Source: Adiantum capillus-veneris (taxonomy: Eukaryota; Streptophyta; Polypodiopsida; Polypodiales; Pteridaceae). From it: a stretch of DNA of 64,000 nucleotides. Of this stretch, positions 1 to 11,214 are shown piece after piece (the stretch's first letter is position 1; each line of letters starts with the position of its first letter). The stretch covers positions 13,961,446 to 14,025,445 of the forward strand of contig CM043969.1 of NCBI GenBank assembly GCA_014529385.2, written 5' to 3'. A program made the translations under genes and the position numbers. The notes beneath the pieces were generated by a model. That model ran no database searches. It was not told where the DNA came from and saw nothing but the letters and a program-made list of their open reading frames with translations.

Positions 1-11
1 GTGTATAGGTT

Positions 12-68
12 TGTGTGTGTGTGTGTGTGTGTGTGGGTGGGGAAACACACACACACACACACACAGAC
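12..68. repeat. GT/AC microsatellite pair
   Basis: A (GT)n run is followed by a short G-rich spacer and then an (AC)n run. The two runs are complementary, so the segment can fold back on itself. It is low-complexity sequence and non-coding. Confidence 0.9.
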
Positions 69-440
69 CTTTGCTGGCCCCTTGGGTTAACGAACAAGAG
101 GGAGAGGGGGGGTGGCGATAATGGAGGAGAGAGGGGGGGAAATAATGGAGGAGAGGGAGAGGGTGATGCCAAGGGAGGGGTGGCGGCCCACTGCATGTGC
201 ACTAGCAAGGGAGGGGAGGTGGGGTGGCGGCAGCAACAGGCCAAAACGTTTTTTTATTTTTTTTGTTTGCATTATGAAGCTCCCCGGTTGGGGTTGGTTC
301 CGGCGGCTGTAGCTTCTCAAAGCCAGCCATCATTAGCCCTCTCCTTCTGGCTAGAGGCATTTATACCTCTAGCTCTGCTCTTGATTCTCTAACAACGGAG
401 TTGGAGGGCTCTCCCTCCTCTGGAATATCTACCATGAACT
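69..440. other. Purine-rich low-complexity stretch, no gene
   Basis: Positions 100-240 are dominated by GGAGAG and GGGG runs on the plus strand, followed by a poly-T run near 249-262. Reading frames here are by-products of base bias. I see no conserved motif. Confidence 0.6.
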
Positions 441-1757
441 CGGGACAAACCTTAAGAAGTACCTTTTGAGCCTCCATCCATTGACTCTGGTCTTGTGAAT
501 TCAACCATATGCCTCCATCAATTTGTAGCTACCATTTGCGTATTGCCTCTTAACGATAAAAGGCCCTTCCCGTCTGGGCTAAAACCTCTTATCTTTCCTA
601 ATGTTGAATCTGTTGTCGTGTCTCAATGCTAGCATGCCTTTCTTTCGATTCTTTTCCGTAAGCCCTTGATTGAATGCGAGTCAACGTTGTTCTGCTTGTG
701 TTGCATAGTAGTTGATCGCATCTTCCCTATCTAGATGAAGCCTTTCTAGATCTAAGATGTGGTTGCAAAGATGGGCAATTTGCCGTTGTAACTGACTAGC
801 CATGACTCGCAAGTTGGTTTTCTGTACCTCAATGGGTAGAATGGCCTCCTTTCCATATACCAGATGGAAAGGGGTGAAACCTAGTGATGTTTGGAATATC
901 GTGTGGTAGGCCCAAAGAGGAGCCATGAGATGTTTATCCCAATCATTTGTGTGGTCATTCAATTGCTTTGTGATGATCTTACAGATTATGCCGTTTACCT
1001 TTTCTACTAGACCATTGCATTGTGGATAGTATGGAGTCGACATGTGATGCCTAACTTTTTCATTAGTTCTCCCACCAAGTCCCCTCTAAAACTTGGCCCT
1101 CTATCTGATATTATCTCCAAAGGTGTGCCAAAGTGGCAACAAATGTGCTCAAATATGAACTTCACCACTTCTTGGGATGTAGTGTGTGTGGTGGCTGCTG
1201 CTTTCTCCCATTGGGTCATGTAGTCTACACCAACTAGAATGTACAGTTTACCAGATTGGGCCTTGGTAAAGAACCAATTTCATCTATTCCCCACTTCTCA
1301 AATGGGCCATATGATATGATAGGAGTCTGTGGCTCATAGGTTAGTGTTCGATCACTAGTTATTTGACAAGCTCTACATGTTTTACACCAATGATGCAAAT
1401 CCATGTTCAGACTAGGCCAAGAGAATCCTGCTTGTAAATCTTTCTACTAGTAATATCTAGAGCAAAGTTTCCACCGCAAACACCATCATGGAAACTTGAG
1501 ATCACCTCCGTGATTTCACTGGAGATTGGCACTCGCCTAAGGATCTGGTCTTTACCCTTGCAACAAAAGGTGTTGTTTATAAGGTGGTATCTTGTTGCCT
1601 TTTGGACAAGCCATTGTTTCATGCCATTAGTGAGATCTCTGGGACATTCACCTATTTTCAAGAAAAGCAATACGTCTTGACAAGGCTCCCTGGCTAGAGC
1701 ATCAATGATCAACAACTCAAACTGCCTTTGAGTAAATGGGAAGCCTATGGCTTCCAA
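440..1757 (-). pseudogene. Ty3/gypsy integrase remnant
   Basis: Decayed 3' part of a Ty3/gypsy pol gene, read right to left. Around 1,310-1,480 lies the H2C2 zinc-binding region, with the pair CKTCRACQ. It is followed by a segment like the conserved start of the integrase core (FEKWGID). The core DDE motif is partly readable (ISDRGPSF near 1,110, PQCNGLVEKVNG near 1,020), and a C-terminal GPF-type module runs from about 640 to 440. Frame changes at about 1,020, 1,220 and 1,410 break the reading. Gag, protease and reverse transcriptase are absent, and no LTR is visible beside it. It is an old truncated copy. The family is not the same as the gypsy element at 46.7-58.3 kb, because their integrase sequences differ clearly. 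Confidence 0.85.
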
Positions 1758-2976
1758 AATTTTGTGCTAATATCCTCTAGGATCCCAAGTGAAAAATAGG
1801 ATAATCACCTGCAATGTCCTTGCAAGAATATTTCTTATTTCATGCCAAACAGGATAGGATTTGTAACCACCATAAGTGAAAGGATAATTGAGTACCATGA
1901 CCAACCAGACAAACATCAGTACCAGGTATTAGAATATCCCCCAGTTTTTTATTGTCCAACTACTACAAATGAAGCACCACTACTTTGAATATGCATGGAT
2001 CCCAGAATCCTCAACCTTATGAACTAAAGGCAATATACAAGTTATCAAAAGCCCTTTCTCATATGAAGCCAACATCCTACCATAAAAACACCCCAAAAAA
2101 CAAACAGTAATTAGCGTGATTTTTTATTTTAAAAAAACTTTAAATTGATCAATATTTATTTCTAGTTTCATCAGAAAAACGGGTATCACAGAACAAAGTG
2201 TTACACCATCCCTCCCATAAACTATCAGTTTATGCACAGTATGCAATTATGGCAGAGTTCCCAATAAGAAAACCAGGTTTAAAGCCAGGAAATATCCACA
2301 CGATACATGTAACAATAATCAAGAAATTTTCATGCAGTATGTACAACAACATTATTCAAGGTACCCTTGTCAAGGAGAATACCAACCTGTGATGGTGGTT
2401 CAACGACTTCCATAGCTGCACACTGTTAAAGACCTCACTCCTTGCTTTGAAATACACACACAAAGAGAAAAACACCCACAAACTAAGTGAGGGGCGAAAG
2501 CACCCTAACCTTATATAGCACATCCCGTTTGCTCAAGGTGAGAAGACGCCCCACGATCGATCACTCAGTGGCTACGGTTTCCCATGCTGCCTCTATGGCC
2601 ATTCCTGCTTGGATACGAGGAGATGACAGGGAGAGAGAGCAAGTGTAGGAGTTAGCATAGGCTACTTCGTGTTGTAGTATAGTCAAGGCGAGCAGAGAGA
2701 GCTAGCGGGTGTGAAGTTATAAAAATGAGACATCACAAACCATAAGACTCACAATGTCATATCATGGACATTGAACAACCCTAGAAATATTAGGAACCTA
2801 TTCGAATCTATTCTTATTCATAGATATGGTTGATTCAATAGAGTCATGCACTCCCACACTTGGTAAGAGATATCCTCTTGGATTTTCTTAAGTATGCCAA
2901 ATGTGTTGTTGGATATTGTTATTGACCTAGAGTGCTAGGAGTCTTATGAGGAACTAGAATGGCTATTTTTTTTAGT
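1758..2976. other. AT-rich spacer, no gene recognised
   Basis: I see no conserved coding motif on either strand. Short frames such as 2,198-2,392 have no recognisable features. Confidence 0.5.
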
Positions 2977-3154
2977 GACCATTAGTGATCTCTATGCAAA
3001 AGAGGATAGTGCCTCCCTAGCATATGCCTACCCCTTCACACAAAATGACTACCCATGCATTTTGTTTATTGACCATTAGTGATCTCTATGCAAAAGAGGA
3101 TAGTGCCTCCCTAGCATATGCTTACCCCTTCACACAAAATGACTACCCATGCAT
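2977..3154. repeat. 94-bp tandem duplication
   Basis: The block starting GACCATTAGTGATCTC at 2,977 is repeated exactly 94 bp later at 3,071. The copies are identical over 84 bp except for one C/T difference in CATATGCYTACCCC. The near-identity shows a recent local duplication. An 84-codon plus-strand frame (3,024-3,278) runs through both copies but has no recognisable family. Confidence 0.9.
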
Positions 3155-3278
3155 GCTAAGATTCTTGATTAACATATATACACAAAAAGATGAAGAAGAA
3201 TCAATAGATGAAATTGAGGAATCTTATGGTCTCACTGAGAATGACTTTATCTGTATTGATTATGGGATTAATAGTTGA

Positions 3279-4359
3279 TCTTTACTTCTCCTACTAATGG
3301 TAAAATAAATGAAGCTAGAGTCCTTGAATCATTGACCTCTACAAGTGCTAATGAGTTTAAATATATTTTGTTTTAATGTACAATCCTAATTAAATGTGTT
3401 TTCTCACTACATATAATTTTTATTGAGATGTACTTACTATGCTATTTTCTTGTGATTTTGCTGGAGAGTCTTGATACAAAGGACATGATCATTGTTTTTT
3501 GCAAAAACATCTTGATTTTGAGCACATCCATGAGATATTTACTACTACTACCATCCATGAGATATCAAAAAGAGGGACATGTTAACTTATAATGGAATTC
3601 TTTTTATTTGTGGCATTTTTTAGTAATGGGTTGGGATTTTCTATCCCGTTGTCATGCGGCTCTGCTTCCATGATGGGAAAAAGAGAAAATAAATGCAAGC
3701 TAAGCTTCTTTGAAGCCTACACATTTATTGAGCAGTGATTAGGGCTTGTTAACAAGCCAAGTTTAATGCTAAATGTATGCCAAATGTGGCTTTAAGGGGC
3801 CAAAATTTATGTTTTCAATGCTAAAAGTTGGTATATATGAAGTGATAAGAAATGGAAGTTTATGGGCTAGAATTGTAGTGCTCAAGGTGCTCTATAGACT
3901 TTTATGACTCGTCAATCGGAGCTACGGTGAGGAAGTTATGGCAGTTTGAAGTTGGGCTTGATTGCACATATGTACCGGATTGGGCAGTTGATGATGAAGG
4001 GTTTAAGTTGGTATGAATGCATGTGCATGAAGTGCTCACTTTGTAGAGCATGTCGGTCCTTTCAAATTGGCAATTGAAGCTCTAGTTGCCAAGATATTGG
4101 CAATTTAAGTTTCCTTGAGGGCCAGTTCCATGCCAGGTTGGTCATCTCGATCGATGTGCCATTTGGGAATTTTACACCCTGATCACGGTTTGTATGCATT
4201 CTATCCAGTTGAGAAGTCTAATGGAATTTACGGCTTGTCAAACCAAGCTCGGGTTGATGAGATAATATGGCTTGAGGCCGGTGTCAGTTGCCGGCATGGC
4301 TCTACAGGATGATTTTTGGAATCCGAGACGATACTGTTCTTAAGGGCTGCCAGATTTCG
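3279..4359. other. Spacer, no gene recognised
   Basis: AT-rich sequence up to about 3,880, then mixed composition. The 65-codon frame at 4,115-4,312 may be an upstream part of the PPR remnant that follows, but no repeat motif is clear in it. Confidence 0.4.
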
Positions 4360-4720
4360 ATATGGTTGTGGCAAAAAACTTAGTAAAGTTTTAATCGAAT
4401 GTGAAGGGAATGCCTTTCTGAAAATGAAATCACCTATACGTGCATCTTAAAAGCATGTGGCATTGTCCGAGATGTTGATATGGGAGTTCACGATGATATT
4501 GTCATTAAATACCAAATGTTGTGCTGGGCACTGCTTTGGACAATATGTATACCAAAGTGGCGTCCTTTTGGAGGCACAAAAAGTTCTTGACGAGCTTTCA
4601 CTTAAAAGGTGTGGAGAATGCCAAACATGGTAGTGGGAAAGCAAAAGAGTTTACTGACAATTGAGGAGTCACACTCAAAGTCCACAGCATGCTGCATGAG
4701 TAGGCCGCTTGCATATTGGA
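4360..4720 (+). pseudogene. PPR protein gene fragment
   Basis: Decayed fragment of a pentatricopeptide repeat (PPR) gene. These genes encode organelle-targeted RNA-binding proteins. At about 4,429-4,495 the translation reads ITYTCILKACG and continues with DVDMG, which matches the helix-turn-helix repeat pattern of plant PPR proteins. At about 4,560-4,605 another frame gives VLLEAQKVLDELSLK, the usual follow-on of such a repeat. Frame changes and a stop codon separate the pieces. The upstream stretch near 4,400 also resembles a repeat end (NRM, then ENEIT). No start, targeting peptide or full repeat array remains. The assignment rests on motif recognition only. Confidence 0.65.
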
Positions 4721-5697
4721 TGGTCTCTCAGATCGGCATTTACTAGCCTCACTCTCCCAAGGCCAAAGGCAACCAAGGAAAATGGCCACCCATAAAGTCA
4801 AGAAGAGCCTTAATGTGTGTGAAAGAAAAGGAAAAAAAAAGGTCCATGGCATGCAGACAGAGTGCAAGCACCGAAGAAGGAGGGAGGAGGGCTTGCACTG
4901 TGCCATACAGGGCACGGACGCCAACGATTATGAGGCAAAAGTTGACGAGCATACCCGAGTGCCCCTTTTCGCTGGAAAGTTTTGTGTTGTCCAAAAGATG
5001 GCTTACCACATCATCAAGTAAGCCTTTCCACTTAGCAATAATGGCGCTGCCATTGATAAGGGGGCCGCCATTGATAAGGCGGAAGAGGGGGTTTTAAAAA
5101 AGTGCATGAGGTGTTGAAGAAAGAGATAAGGTATCCAGCGAAGGAAAAGGGGAGGAAGAAATGGAAGGAGAATAGCAAAGATGGAGCCCTGGAAGAAGAA
5201 GGAGCTCTGGTCCACTCTCTCTCGCTCTCTGTCTCTCTCTCATCCTCGACCTCGACCTCGACCAAGGTGTGCAAAGGAGAGGAATAGGGAGGTGATGGGA
5301 ATCGCAAGGGATAACGGGAGAGAAGTCAAAGCTCGGAGGAGGAAGGAAAAGGAAGCCTCTCTCTTAACTTAGGAGGCTTGGCAAGGAAGCAAGCAAGCAA
5401 AGGAGCTTGGGGAAGAGGAGCTCAATGTTCTCTCTCTCTTGGTGTCTCTCTCTCCCCCGGAATTATCATGAATGGCATGAAAAGCAAGATAACGAGGCTT
5501 GTCCAATTAAGTAAAGCATGACTAAAGCTATCTCTCTTGGACTCAGCTTTAGAAAAGGAGGAGATTGAAGTGGAATAAGAAATTGGCAAGGGAAGGAGAT
5601 TAGGAGAGTCGAGGGCAACAAGCAGAGAATTTTTAGTTTCATATCTCTTTATTACTAGTTTAAAGTTCCAATTGCAAGCATAATCAGGATATCAATA
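4721..5697. other. Purine-rich spacer before copia element A
   Basis: GGA/GAA-rich plus strand with TCTC patches and a triple CTCGAC repeat near 5,246-5,263. The frames here are compositional. No gene is recognised. Confidence 0.5.
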
Positions 5698-5702
5698 CTC
5701 TT

Positions 5703-5894
5703 TGTTGGGGTATAAAGCCCAATGTGGTCGCCTAGGTAAGTGGGCGGGCCGCCAGGTATGTACACATATTCTTTTGTAAAAACCTAATAAGAACTCACTA
5801 TGCTCTACACATTACAGTAGAGCAAGTTCACCATATCGTCGTGCTCTTCTTCTCGCACTCTCTCTCGCGTCGCACTTTCGCTCGTACTCCTTCA
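5703..5894 (+). repeat. 5' LTR of copia element A
   Basis: It starts TGTTGGGGTATAAAGCCC and ends TTCA. It is 12 bp longer than the 3' LTR because of an extra CGCACTCTCTCT-type segment near 5,856-5,868. Otherwise it differs from the 3' LTR at only a few positions. Confidence 0.95.
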
Positions 5895-5896
5895 AC

Positions 5897-5908
5897 TGGT
5901 ATCAGAGC
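5897..5908 (+). promoter_or_regulatory. Primer-binding site (initiator tRNA-Met)
   Basis: TGGTATCAGAGC lies two bases after the 5' LTR. This is the classic plant copia primer site for minus-strand DNA synthesis. Confidence 0.93.
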
Positions 5909-6962
5909 TCAGATCGAGGCTCGGGGCAGCACTGCAGGAGGCTAGAGTCACCAGCTCCCATGGGAGGGAAATTCGACAGGCGAAGACACGGCTTGGTGTT
6001 CTCAGAATTTCATTCTGAGGTCATCTCGGCCACCGTTTGGCTTCAACAAAGGTCTGCGCAGGCCATTTTCGACTACATGGTCTCGGCGGGTGCAGATCCG
6101 ACTCTGCAAATTTTGGGTTTTCAGCCTACGGCTGCAGGTGCTGACGATAACGACACTCCCAGAGTGTTGATTTGTGGATGTCTACACATCGAAGGACGGC
6201 TCACAGTTCTTGGAGGCGTGTCACATACGACACGGACGCATCTACACACAAACTGTAGGCGACATCCACTAGTTCATCAGGTAGCTTATGTTTGCTGCTT
6301 GATATTCCAGATTTCATCCTGACATTGCAGGTACTTCCACATGGGATGTATTGGCAGTGATGATGTATGTTTGTTGAGGGTTTGCTGGCTGTGAGTCACG
6401 CAGCAAACAACCGCCGCAGCGGTTACAGCATACAGTGGGAAATTTGTGGATGTATGACTTTGTGGGAAGTCTATGTACTGTCAGATTTACTGCAGCCTTT
6501 GTTGAGGGTCGAGTGAGGTTTTATTGAGCTGGGGGATTCTTGAATGTTGAGATCCTCTCGGTGATACAGGTCTTGGAGCGATCCCTCGAGCACCCTTAGA
6601 TAGGCAGCTAGGATGTATTGACTGTGAGTTAGACAGTTGGGATTGCATCTTTGCTTTACTGCCGTTGAGGCATTGTCACAGTCTATGCTTACATGACAGT
6701 GACAGGACAGTCAGAGACAGTACAGGTGCAGGACAGGTTTACCCATAGCTTACAGTGTCAGAGAGACAGTGTTTTTTGAGCTGTTTTTTGGTCTGTTTTT
6801 AGTACACCAGAGCCATTTTACAAAGGAGACTCTACCAAAATTTATGCAGAATATGAAGCTTTCTTGGTTCATTTGACAGGTTGATATTGGTTCAGAGGTC
6901 AGTTTACAGGGGAAACTCTGCCGAATTTTTCCCAGAAAAGTAAACTACTGTGAAGCGTAGCT
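5909..6962 (+). other. Long untranslated leader of copia element A
   Basis: About 1.05 kb separate the primer site from the gag start. A 120-codon frame (5,960-6,322) opens here, but it has no recognisable domain and is separated from gag by about 640 bp with stops. I treat the stretch as leader, with CAG-rich direct repeats (GGACAGTCAGAGACAGT) near 6,700-6,770. Confidence 0.6.
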
Positions 6963-8282
6963 ATGGCTGGATCATAGGACACTGCTCTTTACAATATCAA
7001 GAAGCTGGATGGAACCAATTTCCCATTGTGAAAGAAGCAGATTTGGCACGTGTTGGTACAAAAGAAGCAGATAAAACCTATAAAGCTCAAGGGGATAAAA
7101 CCAGAAGATATGGACGAAGATGAATGGAGTGAAATGGATGAATTGGCACTTTCTACCATTATGCTGACTTTGGCAGAAAGCGTTTACTTCAATGTAGCAG
7201 ACGAGATGTCTGCTTATCAAGCATGGTTAAAGCTGAGTGATCTTTATGAGAAGCAAAGTGCAGCTTCACAGGTATACTGGGTTAAGAAGCTTGTTGACTT
7301 GAAGATGAAAGAAGGGACACCTATGTCCAATCATCTGAATGAATTCAACACAATCTATAGTCAGTTGTCAGCTCAAGGTGTCAAGTTTGATGAACCTGTT
7401 AGAGCTATGTTCCTGTTGATCACATTGCCGGAAAGTTGGGACACTTTTCGCACAGCTTTGAGTAATTCTGCACCTCCAGATGGTTTGAACATAGCATGTG
7501 TAGAAGGAAGTCTGCTTACTGAAGAAACCAATAGAAAGACAATGGACAAAGGCAAAGGAACAGCCTTAGTTGTTAGGGGAAGGACCAAAGAAAAGTACAA
7601 AGGTGGAAAGAGGAATCAGTCTCGTAGCAAGTCCCGCAGTGCTAAAGGCAAGAGTGACATAGAATGCTACCATTGTGGCAAGAAGGGTCACATGAAAAGA
7701 GACTGCAGAGAATGGAAAGCAGAAAAAGGCAAAGAGAAAGCTGAAGACCATGGTGAGAAGAACAAGTCCTCAGTGAAGATTCAAGAAATAAATGTGACAA
7801 GCACTGTTGCAGAGGATGACAGTCTAGTGTCAGGAGACATCTACTTCTTGAAGAATACAATGGACTCAGCTCTTCTTACAACATCTGATGGAAATGCACT
7901 GAGTGACTGGATTATAGACTCAGGGGCATCACTTCATGTGTCTCCAAACAAGGAGTGGTTTACCTCTTATGTGACCACTAAAGATCATGTTCGGCTAGGA
8001 AATGAGCAGACATGTGAGATCTTAGGTGTTGGAGATGTTCAATTGAAGTTTCAGAATGGCTCTTCTTTCACGCTGAAGAATGTGAGACATGTTCCTGCAA
8101 TTACAAAGAGCTTGATCAGCACAGGTTTACTTGATGATGTTGGCTACGTCACCACTTTTGGACAGAACATGTGGAAGATATCCAAGGGTTCTATGACAGT
8201 AGCACATGGAGTAAAGTCTGGAGGACTTTACATGATTTATGTATCAAATGTCTCTAAAAATGTAATCAATGTAACCGAGTAG
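6963..8282 (+). pseudogene. Copia element A gag and protease
   Basis: Gag builds the virus-like particle and protease cuts the polyprotein. The expected start is ATG 6,963, giving MAGS and then a TAG stop at 6,975. A second stop (TGA) lies at 7,029, in a place where copia gag normally has tryptophan. From 7,050 the frame is open for 410 codons. It contains a CCHC zinc knuckle (CYHCGKKGHMKRDC, about 7,666-7,707) and an aspartic protease site (IIDSGASLHV, about 7,909). It ends at TAG 8,280-8,282, where the polyprotein should continue into integrase. Confidence 0.93.
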
Positions 8283-9333
8283 CCGAACGTTTCTTTGTGG
8301 CATAGCCGGTTAGGACATGTCCAAGAAGGGAATGGAAATCTTGTCTCGTTCTGGTTATTTTCCTGGCTTTTCATTTAATGATTTTGAATTCTATGAACAT
8401 TGTCTGTATGGTAAGCAAACACAGCAGCCACATAAGCATAGAAGCAGTAGAAGAGATACACAGTTGGCACTTGTTCATAGTGATTTGTGTGGACCTATGC
8501 CTAACCTATCTCTACGGGGAGCTTCTTACTTTATGACATTTATAGATGATTACTCGAGGAAAGTATGGGTTTACTTTCTCAAGCACAAGGATGAAGCGTT
8601 TAGTGTTTTCAAAACGTTTGTGACACTTGTGGAGAATCAGAGTGGCAAGAAGCTTAAATGCTTAGGCACTGACAATGGTGGAGAGTATGTTTCAAAGGCC
8701 TTTCAGGACTTTTGTGAGTCAAAAGGTATAAAACGTGAACTTACTGCTCCTTACAATCCTCCTGAAAAGGGTGTTGCTGAGAGGATGAATAGGACCATAC
8801 AAGAGAAGGTCAGAAGTATGTTGTCTAATGCACAGCTGCCAAATGGGTTTTGGGTTGAAGCTGTATCAACGGCTGTTCATCTTGTAAATAGATCTCCTAG
8901 CAAGGTTTTGCAGAAGGATTCAGTGCTAGAGATGGTATGGTCAGGCAAAATGCCCTCATACAAGCATCTCAGAGTCTTTGGCTGTGAGGCATATACTCAC
9001 CTTCCAAAGGAATTTAGGAACAAACTTGAGCCAAAGAGTAGAAAGTGCATCTTTCTAGGCTATGGTAATTCTGGTGAGATGGGGTACAGACTTTGGGATC
9101 CCGAATCCATAAAGGTTGTCCGCAGCAATGATGTTCACTTTAATGAATCCAAATATCATTCTAAACCAGAGAGGGTTGAGGAGATTAGAAGAGTTGTCTT
9201 CCAAGAAGATGGACCTGCACGTGCAAGACAAAATGTCAGGGCTCAAGAGGAGCAAGGACAGGATAGAGTGGAACCACAGGTTGTGGATGAGCCTGAGCCA
9301 CCTATTGTGCGTAGATCTGGACGTGTCACGTGA
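8283..9333 (+). pseudogene. Copia element A integrase
   Basis: Integrase inserts the cDNA into the host genome. The zinc-binding HHCC region starts with WHSRLGH (about 8,299), but two bases appear missing near 8,318. The second half of the finger reads YEHC where CxxC is usual, so one zinc ligand is lost. The DDE core is present: HSDLCGP (about 8,473), TDNGGEY (about 8,668) and the glutamate in GVAERMNRT (about 8,771). The frame stops at TGA 9,331, consistent with loss of an arginine codon (CGA to TGA). Confidence 0.93.
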
Positions 9334-9379
9334 CCTCCTAATAGGTTGTTCCATCTTTGAATTATGTCATGTTGACTGA

Positions 9380-10472
9380 TTGAAATGAGCCTTCATGTTA
9401 CAAGGAAGCAGTGCAAATGAAGGACTCCGGGAATTGGCAATTGGCCATGTAGTCAGAGATGACAGCTTTGCATAAAAACCAGACATGGAAGCTAGTTAAA
9501 TTACCACGGGGCAAAAAGGCTCTACCCTGTAAATGGGTTTACAGGTATAAGATCACCGCTCATGATAGTCAGCCAAAGTACAAAGCAAGGCTTGTTGCCA
9601 AGGGCTTTAAGCAAGAACAAGGAATTGACTTTGATGAAGTCTTCTCTCCGGTGGTCAAGATGACTACATTGAGATGCTTTCTTGCATTGGTTGCCATATT
9701 AGATTTGGTGTTGCACCAAATGGATGTCAAGACAGCGTTCTTGCATGGTGATTTAGATGTGGAAATTTACATGTAGCAGCCAGAAGGGTTTGTTGAGAAA
9801 GGCAAGGAAGATTGGGTATGCCAGTTGTTAAAGAGTCTTTATGGCTTAAAACAATCACCGAGGGCATGGTACCATAAATTCCAGAAGTTTATGCTTTCTC
9901 AAGGCTACAAACGTAGTGAGTTCGATCACTGTCTATATACAAAGGAGGCTAAGGATGGCAGTTGGCTGATCCTTATTTTGTATGTGGATGACATGTTGAT
10001 TGCTGGCAAGCACTTGGAAGAAATTTCAGCTTTGAAGTCAAAGATGGCAAAATCGTTTGACATGAAAGACATGGGTGAGGCAAGTCATATACTTGGTATG
10101 CGCATTGAGAGAGACAGATCAAAGAAGTTGATTTGGTTATCTCAAACAGAGTATATTGACAAGTTTTTGCAACGTTTCAATATGGAGAAGGGAAAGGCAT
10201 TGAGTGTTCCATTGCCACCATATGTGAAACTTAGCAAACAAGATTGTCCTGTGTCTGAGGAAGAACAGGCTGAAATGGATAAGATTCCATATGCTTCTGC
10301 AGTGGGTAGTTTGATGTATGCAATGATTGCTACTCGCCCAAACATTGCATTTGCAGTGGGAGTAGTAAGTCGATACATGTCAAACCCAGGCAAGAAACAT
10401 TGGGAGGCAGTGAAAGGAATATTGAGATACCTGAAAGCTACAAAGAGTATGCGTATATGCTATGGGAGTTAG
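9380..10472 (+). pseudogene. Copia element A reverse transcriptase
   Basis: The RT domain is recognisable from KWVYRYK (about 9,532) and KARLVAKGF (about 9,580) through DVKTAFLHG (about 9,723) and LYGLKQSPRAWY (about 9,837) to the catalytic YVDDMLIAG (about 9,979). Stops occur at TAG 9,450, TAG 9,774 and TAG 10,470. Each sits where copia proteins usually have glutamine or glutamate. The spacer between integrase and RT (9,334-9,400) also changes frame. Confidence 0.93.
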
Positions 10473-10940
10473 GAGCTAAGTGTAAAGGGTTTTATAGACT
10501 CAGATTATGCAGGTGACTTAGACAGCCAAAGGTCTACGTCAGGGTTTGTCTTTACATTGGCTGGTGGAGCAGTATCATGGCGTTCTAGATTACAAGATTG
10601 TGTTACTCAGTCTACTACAGAGGCTGAATATGTTGCAGAATCAGAGGCATGCAAAGAATCAATTTGTCTTAATCGACTAGTAACAGATTTGGGAATCAAA
10701 GAAGAGATGCCTGTGCTATATTGTGATAGTCAAAGTGCTATACAATTGGCTCGCAATCCAGTTTATCACTCAAAGACAAAGCATGTGGATGTGAAGTATC
10801 ATTTCATCAGGGAAATGCTCAAGGATAAGCAACTTCAGCTTGTCAAAGTTCACACCACAAAAAATCCTGCTGATCTACTTACAAAAGGACTTCCCTCAGA
10901 GAGCTTTGCGCATTTTCGCAAGCAGTTAGGTGTAGGGTAG
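10473..10940 (+). pseudogene. Copia element A RNase H
   Basis: RNase H removes RNA from the RNA-DNA hybrid. The acidic residues are visible in FIDSDYAG (about 10,493), TEAEY (about 10,618) and YCDSQSA (about 10,720). The C-terminal end, KNPADLLTKGLP, is typical of copia elements. Only the preceding TAG at 10,470 separates it from RT. Confidence 0.93.
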
Positions 10941-11017
10941 TACATCACTTCTCTACATCTCTTGTATATTAGCTTGTATAGTAGCTTCTCTCACACTTAA
11001 AGTACCACATTGGACTT

Positions 11018-11029
11018 TAAGTGGGAGGT
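11018..11029 (+). promoter_or_regulatory. Polypurine tract of copia element A
   Basis: AAGTGGGAGG-type purine run directly before the 3' LTR. It primes plus-strand DNA synthesis. Confidence 0.85.
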
Positions 11030-11209
11030 TGTTGGGGTATAAAGCCCAATGTGGTCGCCCAGGTAAGTGGGCGGGCTGCCAGGTATGTACACATATTCTT
11101 TTGTAAAACACTAATAAGAACTCACTATGCTCTACACATTACAGTAGAGCAAGTTCACCATATCGTCGAGCTCTTCTTCTCGCGTCGCACTTCCGCTCGT
11201 ACTCCTTCA
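11030..11209 (+). repeat. 3' LTR of copia element A
   Basis: 180 bp, nearly identical to the 5' LTR. It is followed at once by the CTCTT target duplication. Confidence 0.95.
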
Positions 11210-11214
11210 CTCTT

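Larger units (their letters stand above)
5703..11209 (+). mobile_element. Complete Ty1/copia retrotransposon (element A)
   Basis: The element is 5,507 bp long with short LTRs (5,703-5,894 and 11,030-11,209). It is flanked by a perfect 5-bp target duplication, CTCTT, at 5,698-5,702 and 11,210-11,214. A primer-binding site complementary to initiator-Met tRNA (TGGTATCAGAGC) lies at 5,897, and a purine tract (AAGTGGGAGG) sits just before the 3' LTR. Domain order is gag, protease, integrase, reverse transcriptase, RNase H, which defines Ty1/copia. The coding part carries several nonsense codons and a frameshift, so this copy is not autonomous. The near-identical LTRs suggest it inserted fairly recently. 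Confidence 0.97.

Noticed and set aside
3024-3278. 84-codon plus-strand frame with an acidic tail
   Set aside because: Its first part is the tandem duplication and no family is recognised, so I did not call it a gene.
5960-6322. 120-codon frame in the copia A leader
   Set aside because: No domain is visible and it is separated from gag by stops. Leader frames of this size can occur by chance.
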